DNA of 64,000 bases, taken from assembly GCA_035578175.1 (NCBI GenBank), contig JAQMRL010000003.1, forward strand, positions 103,838,969 to 103,902,968. The letters run 5' to 3'. Both the position numbers and the translations under genes were made by a program. The stretch is from Catonia carolina. Its lineage: Eukaryota > Arthropoda > Insecta > Hemiptera > Achilidae. This document shows positions 34,129 through 45,608 of the stretch, piece after piece; the stretch's first letter is position 1; every line of letters begins with the position of its first letter. The notes below the pieces were generated by a model. It was not told the origin of the DNA, made no database searches, and worked only from the letters and a program-made list of their open reading frames with translations.

Positions 34129-35332
34129 GGTTTAATACAAAAATAAACTTGTTATGTTTTTTAAATTAAGTTTTATTTTTTGTTTCATTTTTTGTCATTA
34201 CTTCTGGAACATACTATACAGTTGTGTTGCTTATGGTTACGCTAATTATAGTACGTTTATTCTGTACCAGAGTTTAATTACACAATAACGCCAATAGTGG
34301 TAATAATAGGTAGTGCTTTTTAGTCGGTTCTTCCTGTATTATATCCGACCTCTCAAGTCCTTCAAATATAGTAAACAATACCAATAATACGTTATGCTTT
34401 TTTCAATATTTTACTTTATGCTTGTTTATTTTTTTAAATATTAAAATTAGTTGGCTTCACTCTGTACGCTTTAGACAGCTCGACTTGCACAGCTTTCTTT
34501 TTTTAAGTAAATTTTTCTATTATCAATCAATAATATTTTCAAACGCCAATATTTAGAGGTCTTTAACTTTTGAAGTGGTTATCCAAATTGCTTGGTTCTT
34601 TCACTAAAATCTGTAACTAAGAGGACTTCATACTCTTTACGTCTTTCTGCGTTTGAATCACATTAGTGTTAACCCCCAATGTAACATGAGTTAATCAAAC
34701 TAAAACAAAACTTAGACAAAATATATTGTGCTAACTCTATTCTGATAAAGAAACAGCATTTTATGCACAACAATGTTTGAAAAATTACAGAATTCAAGCA
34801 AATTCTAAGGTAAGACAATAAAAACAAAATAATTCAAAATAAAATAACTTATTATCAATAACGAGTATACATTCAATTAGAGTTAAAAATAGTAATTTTA
34901 AAAATCTTCCGCTTCGTTATACAAAAGTGGAGTTAATGTGGTTTCTGCAACTTTTATAAAGCTTTCTTGCTGATTTTCAAACTTAATTTTGTCAAAATTG
35001 GAGTTAACACCCTTTTACCTTTAGAGCACACAATTCACTCCTTAAACTACATTTTGTACGCTGCATTATATAGAAATAATTGTAAATAAAAAACTTTCTT
35101 GCGACTAGACTTTTTCAAATCCGGACGTACTTAAATCAAAACGTTTTACAAAATGTGTGGCTAAAGTTTTGAAATCACTAACATACATTTGTATTTGATC
35201 TGTAAGTGTTTTTGGGTTATCATGATCCCGTACGTGAAATTTTATCAATGTCAGACTTCCAGTTAATAAGTAATCATCGTGGAAACGAAAAATCGTTATA
35301 TTTCACGACTGTTAATTTTTTTCTTAAAATCA
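34129..35332. other. AT-rich stretch, nothing seen
   Basis: No gene or repeat recognised. Confidence 0.5.
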
Positions 35333-35361
35333 CTAATAACTTTTTTACTTTCTCTTGCCTA

Positions 35362-36641
35362 TCTTGCCTAAAAGGACAACCATGTCCAGGGTGATTCATT
35401 TATAGATCAACGCACAGCCGAAACTACTGACGCTACAGACTTGAAATTTGGACGTTAGCTTTCTTATGTTGTGTAAGCGCGCACTAAGAAAGGATTTTTC
35501 AAAATTTTGATTTTAAAGGGCAGAAATAGCAAAAATTCCCCCCCACTGATGCGAGGATGAAGAATCAACGCGAAGCGCTACGCTTACTGCTGGTTCTCCA
35601 ACACACATTTACCCCCTCCATAGGCATATTCCATAGCATCCAGTATTACAACGTAAACAGCAGGTCAATTAATTACAAAACTATAGCTATTTTCCCAGAA
35701 GTTGAATTGACTTCAACACCGATTTTAATCTATGTTTTACTTTTGTCACTCCGGATGTTGTACTGTACATAGTGTTTAATCTTTTAACCTAACACTGGAT
35801 TTACATTTTAGACAGAATTAATTCCAGAATTGTTGTAATTAGCATAATAAGTGTTATGTTTTTTTATGCTTTATAGTATTATTACTTATTATGATACTTA
35901 TTATTATTACTTATTTGATACGATGTTATTGCTTAAGTCACACAATGTATTTGACTGACATTGTAAAAATGATTTTTGCAACCGAACAATTAAAATTTAA
36001 TTTAAAAAAAATTTGTCTCAACCAATTCAGTAAAATGCATAGGATAAAGTTATTTTCTTAAATCTAACTTAAGTTTAAATAAAACAACAGTTATTTATGT
36101 AAATTCAGGAAATATGCTAATATCTCTCTTTTTAATTTTTTCACCATAAGGGTCGATTAACACACATCCGTCACGTCACGTCTCAGTTCTGTCATTCCGA
36201 GAAGTATCAGTCACAGAAAAATATTCTTTCTTGAAAAATTAATGACATTGTCTACACTGAGCACCGGCACCGTCTGGAATCCGGTGCGTCAGTCTTGTCG
36301 CCGTCACCGAACCGTCAAAACGATATTTTTTTCTCGACGATATTTTGTTTTTTACGGACGTGTTTATCTCTGTAAAATGACTGAATGGAGTTTGACGGAA
36401 GGAAACTAACGTACATGAGTGAATACTGTCATCATTTTTGACTTCGAGTGGCCGTGCCGGTTCAGTTTCGGAATGGTGACGCGATTGATGTGTGTGAATT
36501 GTTCTTTATACGTAATTCCAAAAAAATTATATTTGTGACTTAGCAAATAGGTTATTAGCAGATTATAATTCAGTTATTAGCAAATTAAAATACAGAATCA
36601 TAGCCTTAAAATTGCATGGGCGAAGCCACGACGGGGCGCTA
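35362..36641 (+). mobile_element. Helitron-like element 1
   Basis: Begins TCTTGCC directly after an A of the F element. It contains ATTTATAGATCAACGCACAG and GACTTGAAATTTGGACGTTAG, text common in arthropod non-autonomous Helitrons. It ends with a hairpin region GGGCGAAGCCACG and GCTA at 36641, the last G of CTAG being replaced. No Rep/helicase is present. A TIR element (36151-36505) lies inside. Confidence 0.75.
36151..36505. mobile_element. TIR element inside Helitron 1
   Basis: Left TCGATTAACACACATCCGTC and right complement of TTCACACACATCAATCGCGT form inverted ends of about 27 bp. The interior is CG-richer (CACCGGCACCGTC). No coding part, TSD not resolved. Confidence 0.6.
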
Positions 36642-36841
36642 TCTATTATATAAAAAGATATGTCCTGATTTATAGATCATTTTAAGTTTTCTAAACTGTT
36701 GTTAAGAAAGGATTTTGCAAAATTTTTATCTTAAATGGTAGAATTCGCAAAAATACCTTCCCATAGAAATACAGAGAGTATACTTAAACAGCTGATTCTT
36801 TGTTTACGTTTGCGTGGGCGAAGCCACGCGGGACCCGCTAG
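36642..36841 (+). mobile_element. Helitron-like element 2, 200 bp
   Basis: Starts TCTATTATATAAAAAG, a Helitron-type 5' end aligned with element 1 (shared TGTCC and ATTTATAGATCA). Near the 3' end the hairpin GCGTGG-GCGAAG-CCACGC (36811-36828) is followed by CTAG at 36838-36841 and a T. So it has TC at the 5' end, hairpin plus CTAG at the 3' end, and an A/T target. Confidence 0.85.
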
Positions 36842-37754
36842 TATGAATATATAGGAAGGAAAGTATTGTTTTCATGTCGATTTGAAGAAATCGAGTTTTC
36901 ACCGGATCTACACGTATTCAGACCCCTGAACCCAAAAAACATGTTTTTAGCGATTGGTGTGTGTGTGTGTGTGTAAACAGAATATCTCAAGAACGGAACA
37001 TCGTTCGAACTTGAAACTGAAAACTTAAGTTAGGTACCACTAGAGAACCCGACACGAACATTTTTATCAAACTAATTTAATTTAATTAGTTCACTTTTTG
37101 CGATTTTCTCAAAAACGGCTCCTACGATTTTTTTAAAAAATCGTCTCATTTACCACATTTTTTTTATCTCACCCTACAAGGTAGGGTCGGTTCTATGTCT
37201 GCTAAAATTCTTGGGGAGGCTGTTTTCTCATACAAAAATTGTTTTTTTTAGGATTACGGCTTTAATATGCATTTTAGCGTAAAAATGTATATAACAAAAG
37301 GTTGTAGAGAATTAAAATTCCTACAACTTTTAATTTTTTTGTATAATGCTTAGTTTAGCGGTAATTAGCGATTTTCTGTTTTTTTCTCTCGAAAACGTGT
37401 AAAAAATCGATCTTTTTAAAGATTTCTTTCTTAGTATGCATTTTACAACAAACGTGTATAATAAAATTTAGAGGAAATTAAAAGATCTACAACTTTTATT
37501 TAGAGTATTTTTCTCTACAGAGCCTAGTTTCGCGTGAAAGAGTGATTTTCCGTATTTTTTTAGCCAAACAGGTTGATTTTGATTTAGTGTCTTTCACTCA
37601 TGATTAAAATAAGATTACCTTTCTTTTTTGTTTATTTTTGATGTTTTATTACTAATGTTAGATTATATTAGTCATGCCAATGCAAATAATTTGCATTGGC
37701 AAGAGAAAGTCGTGTGAGTGTTTCACACCAGATTTTTAATAATTCTAATAACTT

Positions 37755-38121
37755 CATTTGTAGTTGATTTTAATAGGACCAAAAAAGATGAGTATCATGA
37801 TTTTACGTAAGACTAGAGCATTTTACATTGTTAGAAAAGTATTATTGTTAAAAAATGAAATGTTAACTGAGAGGACTATTTTTTTATTATATAGATTTAT
37901 AGTAGCGGGGCAATTTTGCTCCTTTCCGCAAGGGACAATCAAATCTTTGCCCCACAGTACTTCTGTCTTGTCACTAAATCTCATTACTCGTTTAATTTCA
38001 CTTCCATTCTTTTCGGTAAACCGATTTAAGTTGAGTATCCTTCATTCAGCATTGGTCTTCACTAGTTATTAAGTAGTGGACAGCTGTTGAAAACTGCTTT
38101 TTTTTTTAAAAAAATCCCTAA
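37755..38121. other. Unassigned; weak frame
   Basis: A 102-codon plus frame (37764-38072) has no domain or splice context. Not called. Confidence 0.4.
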
Positions 38122-38432
38122 TGTGTGTACGTTGCAATCTGTTCAATTCAGAACAATAAGCAACCCCATGACCCAATGAGATGAGGATGATATGTATGAC
38201 GTGTAAATGAGGTGTAGTCTTGTACAGACCCAGGCCGACCATTTATCAGAGAGTATGGTTAATTGAACCCCAACCATCAAAGTACACCGGTAACCACTGT
38301 CTAGCATTCAAATCCGTATAAAAGTAGGTAACTACCTTTACTAGGATTTGAACCAGGAACCTTCGTCTCCGAAAATCAGCTGTTAAACAGCTGATTTTGG
38401 TGACGATTTTACCTCTAGACCAACCCGGTAGG
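38122..38432 (-). mobile_element. SINE-D copy 2, full head
   Basis: Minus strand: head TGACCTACCGGGTTGGTCTAGAGG (A box), the palindrome AAAATCAGCTGTT with its complement (38364-38396), then B box GGTTCAAATCCTAG. Body as in 12102-12384. Confidence 0.9.
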
Positions 38433-39052
38433 TCAAAAACTGCATTTAGGAGTAAAATTAAGAAAATATTTAAAATTTTGTTGAAAGTAAAGTTTTATTT
38501 AGTTGAACAACATTTTAATCTAATAGTCTTTTTAATCTTTTGTAAATTGTCTGATGTGAAAAAAAACATGTATAGGTCATTGAGCTTGATGCGTTATCAT
38601 AGCGGTCTACAGAGAATTTCTAAAATTTTAATAATTTTTTCTTTGTTATCATTCACCAACTTTCGTTATCTTGGTCTTGTGTTAACATGATTCATGTTTG
38701 TTTATGTCTATTTTAGGTCATTGATTTGCAACATGTAATTGCGTATCAGGAAAGTTGATAATCTGGTAAAAATTATCTCTTTCCCACTTGAGATACTTAA
38801 GGTAAAACATTGTTTATTTCCACTTTACATTATGTGATGAATTTATAATGTAGCTTGACGCTTGTGTGATCCCTACTGGGTATTTCAAAATCGACGTCCG
38901 ACTGCGTTTTCTGATTTTAGAAAGTTTCCAGCTATATTGATACCAATATTTTATGATAAGTAATAAATTTTTTTGTGAATACCAAATCATGATTACATGG
39001 TTATAAAAAAACCATTCGTTTTTCTTTGTTTGCTGTCAGAAATTTTTGTCTT
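38433..39052. other. AT-rich stretch, nothing seen
   Basis: No gene or repeat recognised. Confidence 0.5.
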
Positions 39053-40126
39053 ATTACGTTCTCTTGCTTATATGAATACATAGGAAGGAAAGTATTGTTT
39101 TCATGTCGATTTTTCGAAATCGCTTTTTCACCGGATCTACACGTTTTCAGACCCCCGAACCCAAAAAACATGTTTTTACCGATGTGTGGGTGTGTGTGTG
39201 TGTGTGTGTGTGTGAACAATAAAATCTCAAGAACGGAACATCGTACGAACTTAAAACTTGAAATTTAAGTTATGTATCTCTAGAGGATCTGACACGAACA
39301 TTTTCATCAAAATCTGTCAACCGGAAGTAGTAATTTATTCGTGTCATTTTTCACTTTTTTGCGATTTATTCAGAAATGGCTCCTACTACTCGTATTTTTT
39401 TAAAAATCGCCTCGTTTTTTACATTTTTTATGCTCTACAAGATAGGGTAGGCGCCATGTCTGCTGAAATTCTTGGGAGGCTGTGCTCTCGTAGAAGAAAA
39501 TGGTTTTTAAGATTGCAGCGTTAATATGCATTTTAACCCAAGTGTTGAAATAAAAATTGTATGGAATTTAAAATCCTACAATTTTTATTTCTAATATTTT
39601 TTTATAACGCTTAGTTTGGCGGTAATTAGTGATTTTGTATTTTTTTTTCATGAAAATCTGTGAAAAATTGATTTTTTAAGATTTCGGCCGTAGTATTTTA
39701 CGACAAAAATGCATATAATATAATTTATAGGAAATTGAAAGATCTACAACTTTTGTGTTAAGCATTTTTCTTTACAGAGCCTACTAAAGTTAATTAATTA
39801 TAAATTAATAATAGTAATACGTATCAATAGTAAATGAATTCTATTAATTTTTTTTAACTCATCAAGTATAAGTTCGTTGTTTTCCGCGTTTAAAATGTCT
39901 TCATTTTCTTAACAACGCTTTTTAGCTTTAAAAAGTGATTTTCCGTATTACTATGGTTGATTTTCATTTTGGATTATTCACTCATGATTAAAATAAGGTT
40001 ATGTTTTTTGAGGTTAGTTTTTTGTTTATTTCTAATGTTTTATTACTAATGTTAGGTTATATTGTTCATTATTTGTGTTGGCAAGAGAAAATCGTGTGAG
40101 TGTTTCACACCAGTTTTTTCTTAATT
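39053..40126 (+). mobile_element. F element copy 5, with internal insertion
   Basis: Starts ACGTTCTCTTGCTTATATG, ends GTTTCACACCAGTTTTTTCTT. GT run at 39188-39214. It is longer than its sisters because about 150 bp at 39785-39935 are foreign. Part of that insert (39836-39916) is repeated in the spacer beyond the element (40262-40345). It faces the inverted copy 40379-41321. Confidence 0.9.
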
Positions 40127-40160
40127 GATTTAAATTAGTACGTTGTTGTATTAATTTTAG

Positions 40161-40264
40161 GCCGCTGCTCTGTACTTTTTGTGTTTTTAGATATTTTAAA
40201 ATCTCAACAGTTAAAGAAACTGCTAAAAAAGTTTGACAATGGTCACGAGATTTTCGCCGATAAA
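40161..40264 (+). CDS. Exon-like open segment between two F copies
   Basis: After the acceptor-like TATTAATTTTAG (ends 40160), the third reading frame is open for about 53 codons. It begins RCSVLFVFLDILKSQQL, followed by KKLLKKFDNGHEIFADKF, whose charge pattern is protein-like. Beyond 40264 it runs into a duplicated AT-rich segment, and no donor is evident. It is unrecognised and may be a transposon scrap or chance. Confidence 0.2.
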
Positions 40265-40345
40265 TTTCTATTAATTTTTTTCAACTCATCAAGTATACCT
40301 AATTTCATTGTTTTCCGCGTTTAAAATATCTTCTTTTTCTTAACA
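40262..40345 (+). repeat. Duplicated 80 bp segment shared with 39836-39916
   Basis: CTATTAATTTTTTT(C/T)AACTC, ATCAAGTATA, TTGTTTTCCGCGTTTAAAAT and TTTTCTTAACAA occur in the same order in both places, about 88% identical by eye. One copy is inside F copy 5, the other just outside it. Confidence 0.8.
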
Positions 40346-40378
40346 ATATTAATTCTGTCGTTCATTTTGTATTATTTG

Positions 40379-41321
40379 TATCAGAGAAAAATCTGGTGTG
40401 AAACACGCACACGACTTTCTCTTGCCAATGCAAATAATGACCAATATAACCTAACATTAGTAATAAAACATTAGAAATAAACAAAAAACTAACCTCAAAA
40501 AACATAACCTTATTTTAATCATGAGTGAAAGACGCAAAATGAAAATCGGCCTCAGTTTGGCTTAAAAATACGGAAATCACTCTTTCACGCTAAACTGGCC
40601 ACTTAACAAAAAAATGCTTTAAATAAAAGTTGTGGATCTTTTAATTTCCTATAAATTTTATTTTGTATACACTTTTGTCGTAAGGCCGAAATCTTTAAAA
40701 AATAGATTTTTCACACGTTTTTCGTGAGAAAAAAAACAGAAAATCGCTAATTACCGCTAAACTAAGCGTTACCTATACAAAAAAATGTTTGAAATAAAAG
40801 TTGTAGAATTTTAAATTCTCTACAACTTAAATTATATACCGTACATTTTTGCGCTAAAATGCATATTAACGTTGCAATCTTAAAAACCAATTTCTTTACG
40901 TGAAAAACGCCTTACCGAGAATTTCAGCAAACATGGCGCCTACCCTATCTTGTAGGGCACAAAAAATTTAGTAAACAAGAGGATTTAAAAAAAAAATCGT
41001 AGGACCAGTTTTTGAGAATATCGGAAAAAAGTGAAAAATTACACGAATAAACTTCTACTTCCGGTTGACCGATTTTGATGAAAATGTTCGTGTCGGGTCC
41101 GGTAGTGGTATGTAACTTAAGTTTTTTAAGTTTCAAGTTCGTACGATGTTCCGTTCTTGAGATAGTTTGTATACACACACACACAGACCAATCGCTAAAA
41201 ACATGTTTTTTGGGTTCAGGGGTCTCAAAACGTGTAGATCCGGTGAAAACTCGATTTCGAAAAATCGACATGAAAACAATACTTTCCTTCCTATATATTC
41301 TTATAGGCAAGAGAAAGAAAA
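40379..41321 (-). mobile_element. F element copy 6, best-bounded copy
   Basis: 943 bp. Flanks ATTATTTG at 40371-40378 and 41322-41329, a perfect 8 bp repeat. Plus-strand order: TCTGGTGTGAAACACGCACA, GACTTTCTCTTGCC, a body with paired ACAACTTTTATT-type segments, a CACACA run at 41173-41184, and AGGCAAGAGAAAG at the right. The termini share CTTTCTCTTGCC in inverted form. The minus frame 40945-41310 (121 codons) aligns with frames in copies 1, 5 and 7 (DTNIFIKIGQPEV) but matches no known protein. Confidence 0.9.
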
Positions 41322-41329
41322 ATTATTTG

Positions 41330-42022
41330 GATTGTCCTGATGTTTATTGTATAATTTCTTGTAAATTATATTTATTGAACTTATATACTGCACAACTATT
41401 CAGTTGTGCAGTTTGTATAGTTCTAAATTTATAATAAAAATTAATGAATAGATATTTTCCAATAAAGTTGATTTGTTAATTTTTTAAACCCGAAAGGCAG
41501 CTTTTGATATTGTTTAACCGATTTTATCGTAGAAAATTTGCGTCATAACAAAAAATTAACTTAAAAAAGACCGAAAAAGATTTCTCAGGAATGAGATTTA
41601 CTCGTATGTATCCTGTACTTCAGAATCGGTTGTTACCGTCCAATTATTTCTTTTGTTATTTTCATTATCTAATAGTTTCAAGTTTTTGACACACGCGGTG
41701 TTAGACCACTTAATGTCTTTTGGCCTAATTTGAACTTGTTTACTATTATGACTAATTATTTTTTTTACTCTTTTTCACTGTTCCGAGTAGATGATAATGT
41801 TTTACTGTATCCCCACTTTAACTAAATGCTTATCTTTTCTCGTAAATTCAGTGATAAATTAATTTAGGTTTTAATTCAATTTATATTACGTCAGACGGAA
41901 TTCAGAAGTACCTGACATAACAATACAAATTGTGATTGCAAAGTAATACACTATATTAAAATTTTGTAATATCCTCCGGTAGTTCTTAACATATAGAATT
42001 TTATTGTTATTTTTACTTAAAT
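41330..42022. other. AT-rich stretch before a candidate first exon
   Basis: No gene. TTACGTCA, a CRE-like octamer, occurs at about 41886-41893, 130 bp upstream of the candidate ATG at 42023. Confidence 0.4.
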
Positions 42023-42178
42023 ATGAAGAGAAGTGCAAATTTTAAAAGCTATTTAAGATGGTCTCTTCCTAGTCTATTAATCGAAGATCTTGATGATTGT
42101 CGGGTTCCTTCCTTAGCTGCTACTCTTCCGACTATCTCTGAAAGCGCTGATGCTTTAAATAATATCAAATCAGATAAT
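42023..42178 (+). CDS. Candidate first coding exon A (52 codons)
   Basis: Starts MKRSANFKSYLRWSLPSLL and continues with IEDLDDCRVPSLAATLPTIS, then ESADALNNIKSDN. An in-frame TAA lies at 41987-41989, so translation would start here. At 42179 a strong donor GTAAGT follows in phase 0. The composition is balanced and higher in GC than the flanks, unlike chance frames in this window. No known domain: it would be a variable N-terminus. Its neighbours are F copies on both sides. A second candidate of the same type, also phase 0, is at 51155-51292. Downstream exons must lie outside the window. Confidence 0.5.
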
Positions 42179-42259
42179 GTAAGTATTTTTATTATTATTT
42201 TTGTTGTAATTTTTTTACAATTCAATGTGTTGGAATATTGTTTTTTGTTAATTTAGTTA

Positions 42260-43205
42260 TAAAAATCTGGTGTGAAACACTCACACAATTTTCTCTTGAC
42301 AACGCAAATAATTAACAATATAACCTGTCATTAGTAATAAAACATTAGAAATTAACAAAACAACTAACCTCAATAAAATATATAACCTAATTTTAATTAT
42401 GAGTGAAAGACGCAAAATGAAAATCAACTTCAGTTAGTCTTAAAAATACGGAAAATCACTATTTCACGCTAAACTAGGCTCTGAAGAGAAATATGCTCTC
42501 AATAAAAGTTGTAGATCTTTTAATTTCCTATAAATTTGAATATATACACTTTTGTCGTAAAATGCAATGCTAAGGTTGAAATCTTAAAAAAAATCGATTT
42601 TTTACGTTTTCGTGAAAAACACTGAAAATCGTTAATTACCGCTAAACTAAGCGTTATACAAAAAAATGTTTGAAATAAAAGTTGTAGGATTTAAAATTCT
42701 CTACAACTTTTATATATATTTTTGCGCTTAAAATGCATATTAAAGCCGCAATCGTAAAATAAACAATTTTTTTATGAGAAAACAGCCTCCCCAAGAATTT
42801 CGGCAAACATGGCACCTACCCTATCTTGTAGAGCATAAAAAGTGTAGTAAATGAGGCGATTTTAAAAATTCGTAGGAGCCGTTTTTGAGAAAGTCGCAGA
42901 AAAAGAAAAATAACTCGAATAAACTACTACTTCTGATTGACCGATTTTGATGAAAATGTTCGTGTCGGGTCCTCTAGTGGTATCTAACTTAAGTTTCAAG
43001 TTCATACGATGCTCTGTTCTTGAGATATTCTGTTCACACACACACAAACCATACCACACCTACACCATTCGCTAAAAACATGTTTTTTGGGTTCAGGGGG
43101 TCTGTAAACGTGTAGATCCGGTGAAAATTCGATTTCGAAAAATCGACATTAAAACAATACTTTCCTTCCTATTATGTATTCATATAGGCAAGAGAAAGTA
43201 AAAAT
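42260..43205 (-). mobile_element. F element copy 7
   Basis: Starts AAAAATCTGGTGTGAAACAC, ends AGGCAAGAGAAAGTAAAA. Short CA run at 43035-43046. Begins only 80 bp past the exon A donor, so it is intronic if that exon is real. Confidence 0.9.
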
Positions 43206-43951
43206 ACGTCTAATTGATACGCGTTAAGATGTATATTTATACCTGGAAGTGCGAATTTTATCGTTACTATTTATTAATTTTTATTTTAAACTTTGTTTAC
43301 AGAAAATTGACAGTGTTGGTAACCAGGAGTAATATTAAATTATTTGTTAAGCTTTTGGTTTAATATTGTATAATTCAAAAACTTAATGCAGTAGCTCTTT
43401 AACAGTTACTTAATTTTTATTAGAAAAATGCTTTAGATTTTAAATTTAAGGAAAATTTTAATTATTGTATTACCTTTGGAAGTAAAGTTCAGTTCGTGCC
43501 TTCTCTCTGTAAAATAAAATTTACTTTTATTTTTTAAACAAGTTTGGAAAGTAGAATAAAGTAAAATTTTTCACTATCTTAATTTCTTCAGCAGTTGAAA
43601 GTACGGCCGTATTGCAGAAGTAAATTATGTAAAGGTGCGCATAGATGTACGAACCAAACGGTTCGCGAACTGCTTATGAAACGTTTATTCAAATTATTTT
43701 TACAACGACCGTAGGAAAAGCAACGAACCACACTAGCAGCAATCATTAGCCACTGCATCGTGTACAATCATATATTTACGCCATGAAAATTACATTTTTT
43801 TACTGATGACTGGTGCGGCTGTAGTGATGGCCAATTTGTTGAAGAAGAAAAGGAAAAACAATGTTGGGGCACATCGACTTCTATAAATGATGTAATGTGA
43901 CAAATAGAGGCTCTTGATGAACTGACAGTCGCAAGAACTAAGCGGCTAATA
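43206..43951. other. Unassigned, with a possible transposon scrap
   Basis: AT-rich until 43600. At 43620-43950 GC rises; the plus frame MTGAAVVMANLLKKKRKNN near 43807 resembles the N-terminus of PIF-type ORFs but stops at once. The mariner-like element is inserted just after it. Confidence 0.4.
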
Positions 43952-44759
43952 CAGGGCCTTTCATAATGTTCTTTGGAGTTACGAAAATTCAGTACAAAAA
44001 AACTATTTCACTTACCAAAATGAAAGTTGTACGGGCCGATGCAGGGACTCAAAACAGTTATTTTTAAATATCTATGAATGTTCAATGTGTGCTCCTTTGG
44101 TGATACGGCACACATCAACACGAAAGTCTAGCTCTTGCCAAACACGTTCTAACATGTCCCTTTCGATAGAGTTGATTGCATTGATTATGGGAACCTTCAG
44201 CTCAGCGATATCGTTTGGCATTGGTGTGATAAACACCTTGTCTTTCACATAACCCCAAAGAAAGAAGTCACATGGCGTGAGGTCTGGTGATCTTGGTGGT
44301 CACAGCATAATGTGTTTGTCTTCTTCAGACGTGCGTCCTAGAAAGCGCCGAGGCAATGTTGTGTTAAGGTACCGTCAAATCATCTGAGGTTGATGGACGA
44401 CCAGTTGATTTCCGCTTATACAAGCAATCAGTTTCTTTGAATTGCTTATATACCTTACTTGAATTGAATTGGTGGATCCTTATTAAATTCTAACCGAAAC
44501 GCGCGTTGCACAGTAATTACTGACTTGACACTTGACAAGTTCTAACACACAAAACGACTCCTCGCTTCCCGTGGCAGCCGATTTCTCTACTGTCTACGCC
44601 TAGCGGGCAGACGGTTAACTAACTGCCCAGATAATGTGGAAAAAACTATTTTAAGTGCTCTTTCTTACAGACAGTACTTGTTTCATTCTTACAAGTAAAA
44701 TACTTGTTTTGTACTGAATTTTTGTAACCCCTAAGTAGGCTAAATTATGAAACGCCCTG
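43952..44759 (-). mobile_element. Mariner-like element, internally deleted
   Basis: Inverted ends of roughly 60 bp: CAGGGCCTTTCATAAT at the left and the complement of CAGGGCGTTTCATAAT at the right, both continuing to ACAAAAATTCAGTACAAAA-type text. TA flanks both sides (43950-43951, 44760-44761), the Tc1/mariner TSD. Minus-strand coding: an HTH-like start VITVQRAFRLEFNKDPP with YKRKSTGRPSTSDD, then after a deletion PPRSPDLTPCDFFLWGYVKD to HIEHS. The catalytic DDE core is lost between these blocks. Stops are also present. Confidence 0.92.
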
Positions 44760-44761
44760 TA

Positions 44762-45597
44762 TAAAAATTCCACGCAAATGACGGCTTCTAATTTACAAGC
44801 TTCTTGAAAAGGCGTTATTTGTTAAATATGATTATCAAATAGAATTTCTTCCGTTAAAGTATAAAAAGTTTTTTTCTATTGTAATTATATTTATTGTCAT
44901 TATTTAGTTACTGTAGTTTTGGGAGTGAGTTAATGATATTAACATCAATATTGAAAACAATGTATTGTTTAACTGTTTGTATTGTGTTATGACGATGTTT
45001 TATTGATTTTATAATGAAATAGTTAAAATAATGTGTATGTATTGTTTGTGGACACGAAACTATTTATAGACATTATTTTGTGGTGGGGTATTGTTTTGTT
45101 TATTTAGATTTATTGAGTGTTTATTAAGCTGCAGTAAAAGGGAGTATTCGTGTTCGTGCATGCACATTCGTGTAGTGTGCTGTTTTGTCTTAAGAAGCAA
45201 ATCATATTGACACCGGTTCGTTTAGTTATTATGATGACGTTTTTGTATTTTACTATAAGATGTTTGGTTTGTTACGGACCAAGTACTGCAAAGATCATTG
45301 CCGAAAATATATTCATTCTAAAAATATTAATCAACAATATTACAAACGTTCTAAAATTGCAGATGTTAATAAATTTACTGATCTTTTTAAAATACACTTG
45401 TATAGTAATTAATGTAATCCACTGTAATTACGAATTTCTTTAAAGTAGTTTTTGAGCCATGAATATCAGAAAATATGTAAAATTGTAATGTAAAACTTGT
45501 AAAACTTTTTACTTAATCTTTTATTGCTGCTTTAAATATTATTTTACTTTCCTAAACTTTACATGTTTCTGTGGACCCACCATAATCAGAGCACCTG
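44762..45597. other. AT-rich stretch, nothing seen
   Basis: A 97-codon plus frame (45150-45443) is judged chance: it has no domain and ends in AT-rich text. Confidence 0.45.
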
Positions 45598-45608
45598 TAT
45601 AAAAACAA

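Larger units (their letters stand above)
35343..37744 (+). mobile_element. F element copy 4, split by Helitrons
   Basis: The left 19 bp (TTTTACTTTCTCTTGCCTA) are separated from the rest (36842 onward, TATGAATATATAGGAAGG) by the Helitron pair 35362-36841. The right end is GTTTCACACCAGATTTTT. The flanking direct repeat CTAATAACTT lies at 35333-35342 and 37745-37754. Internal GT run at 36958-36976. Confidence 0.9.
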
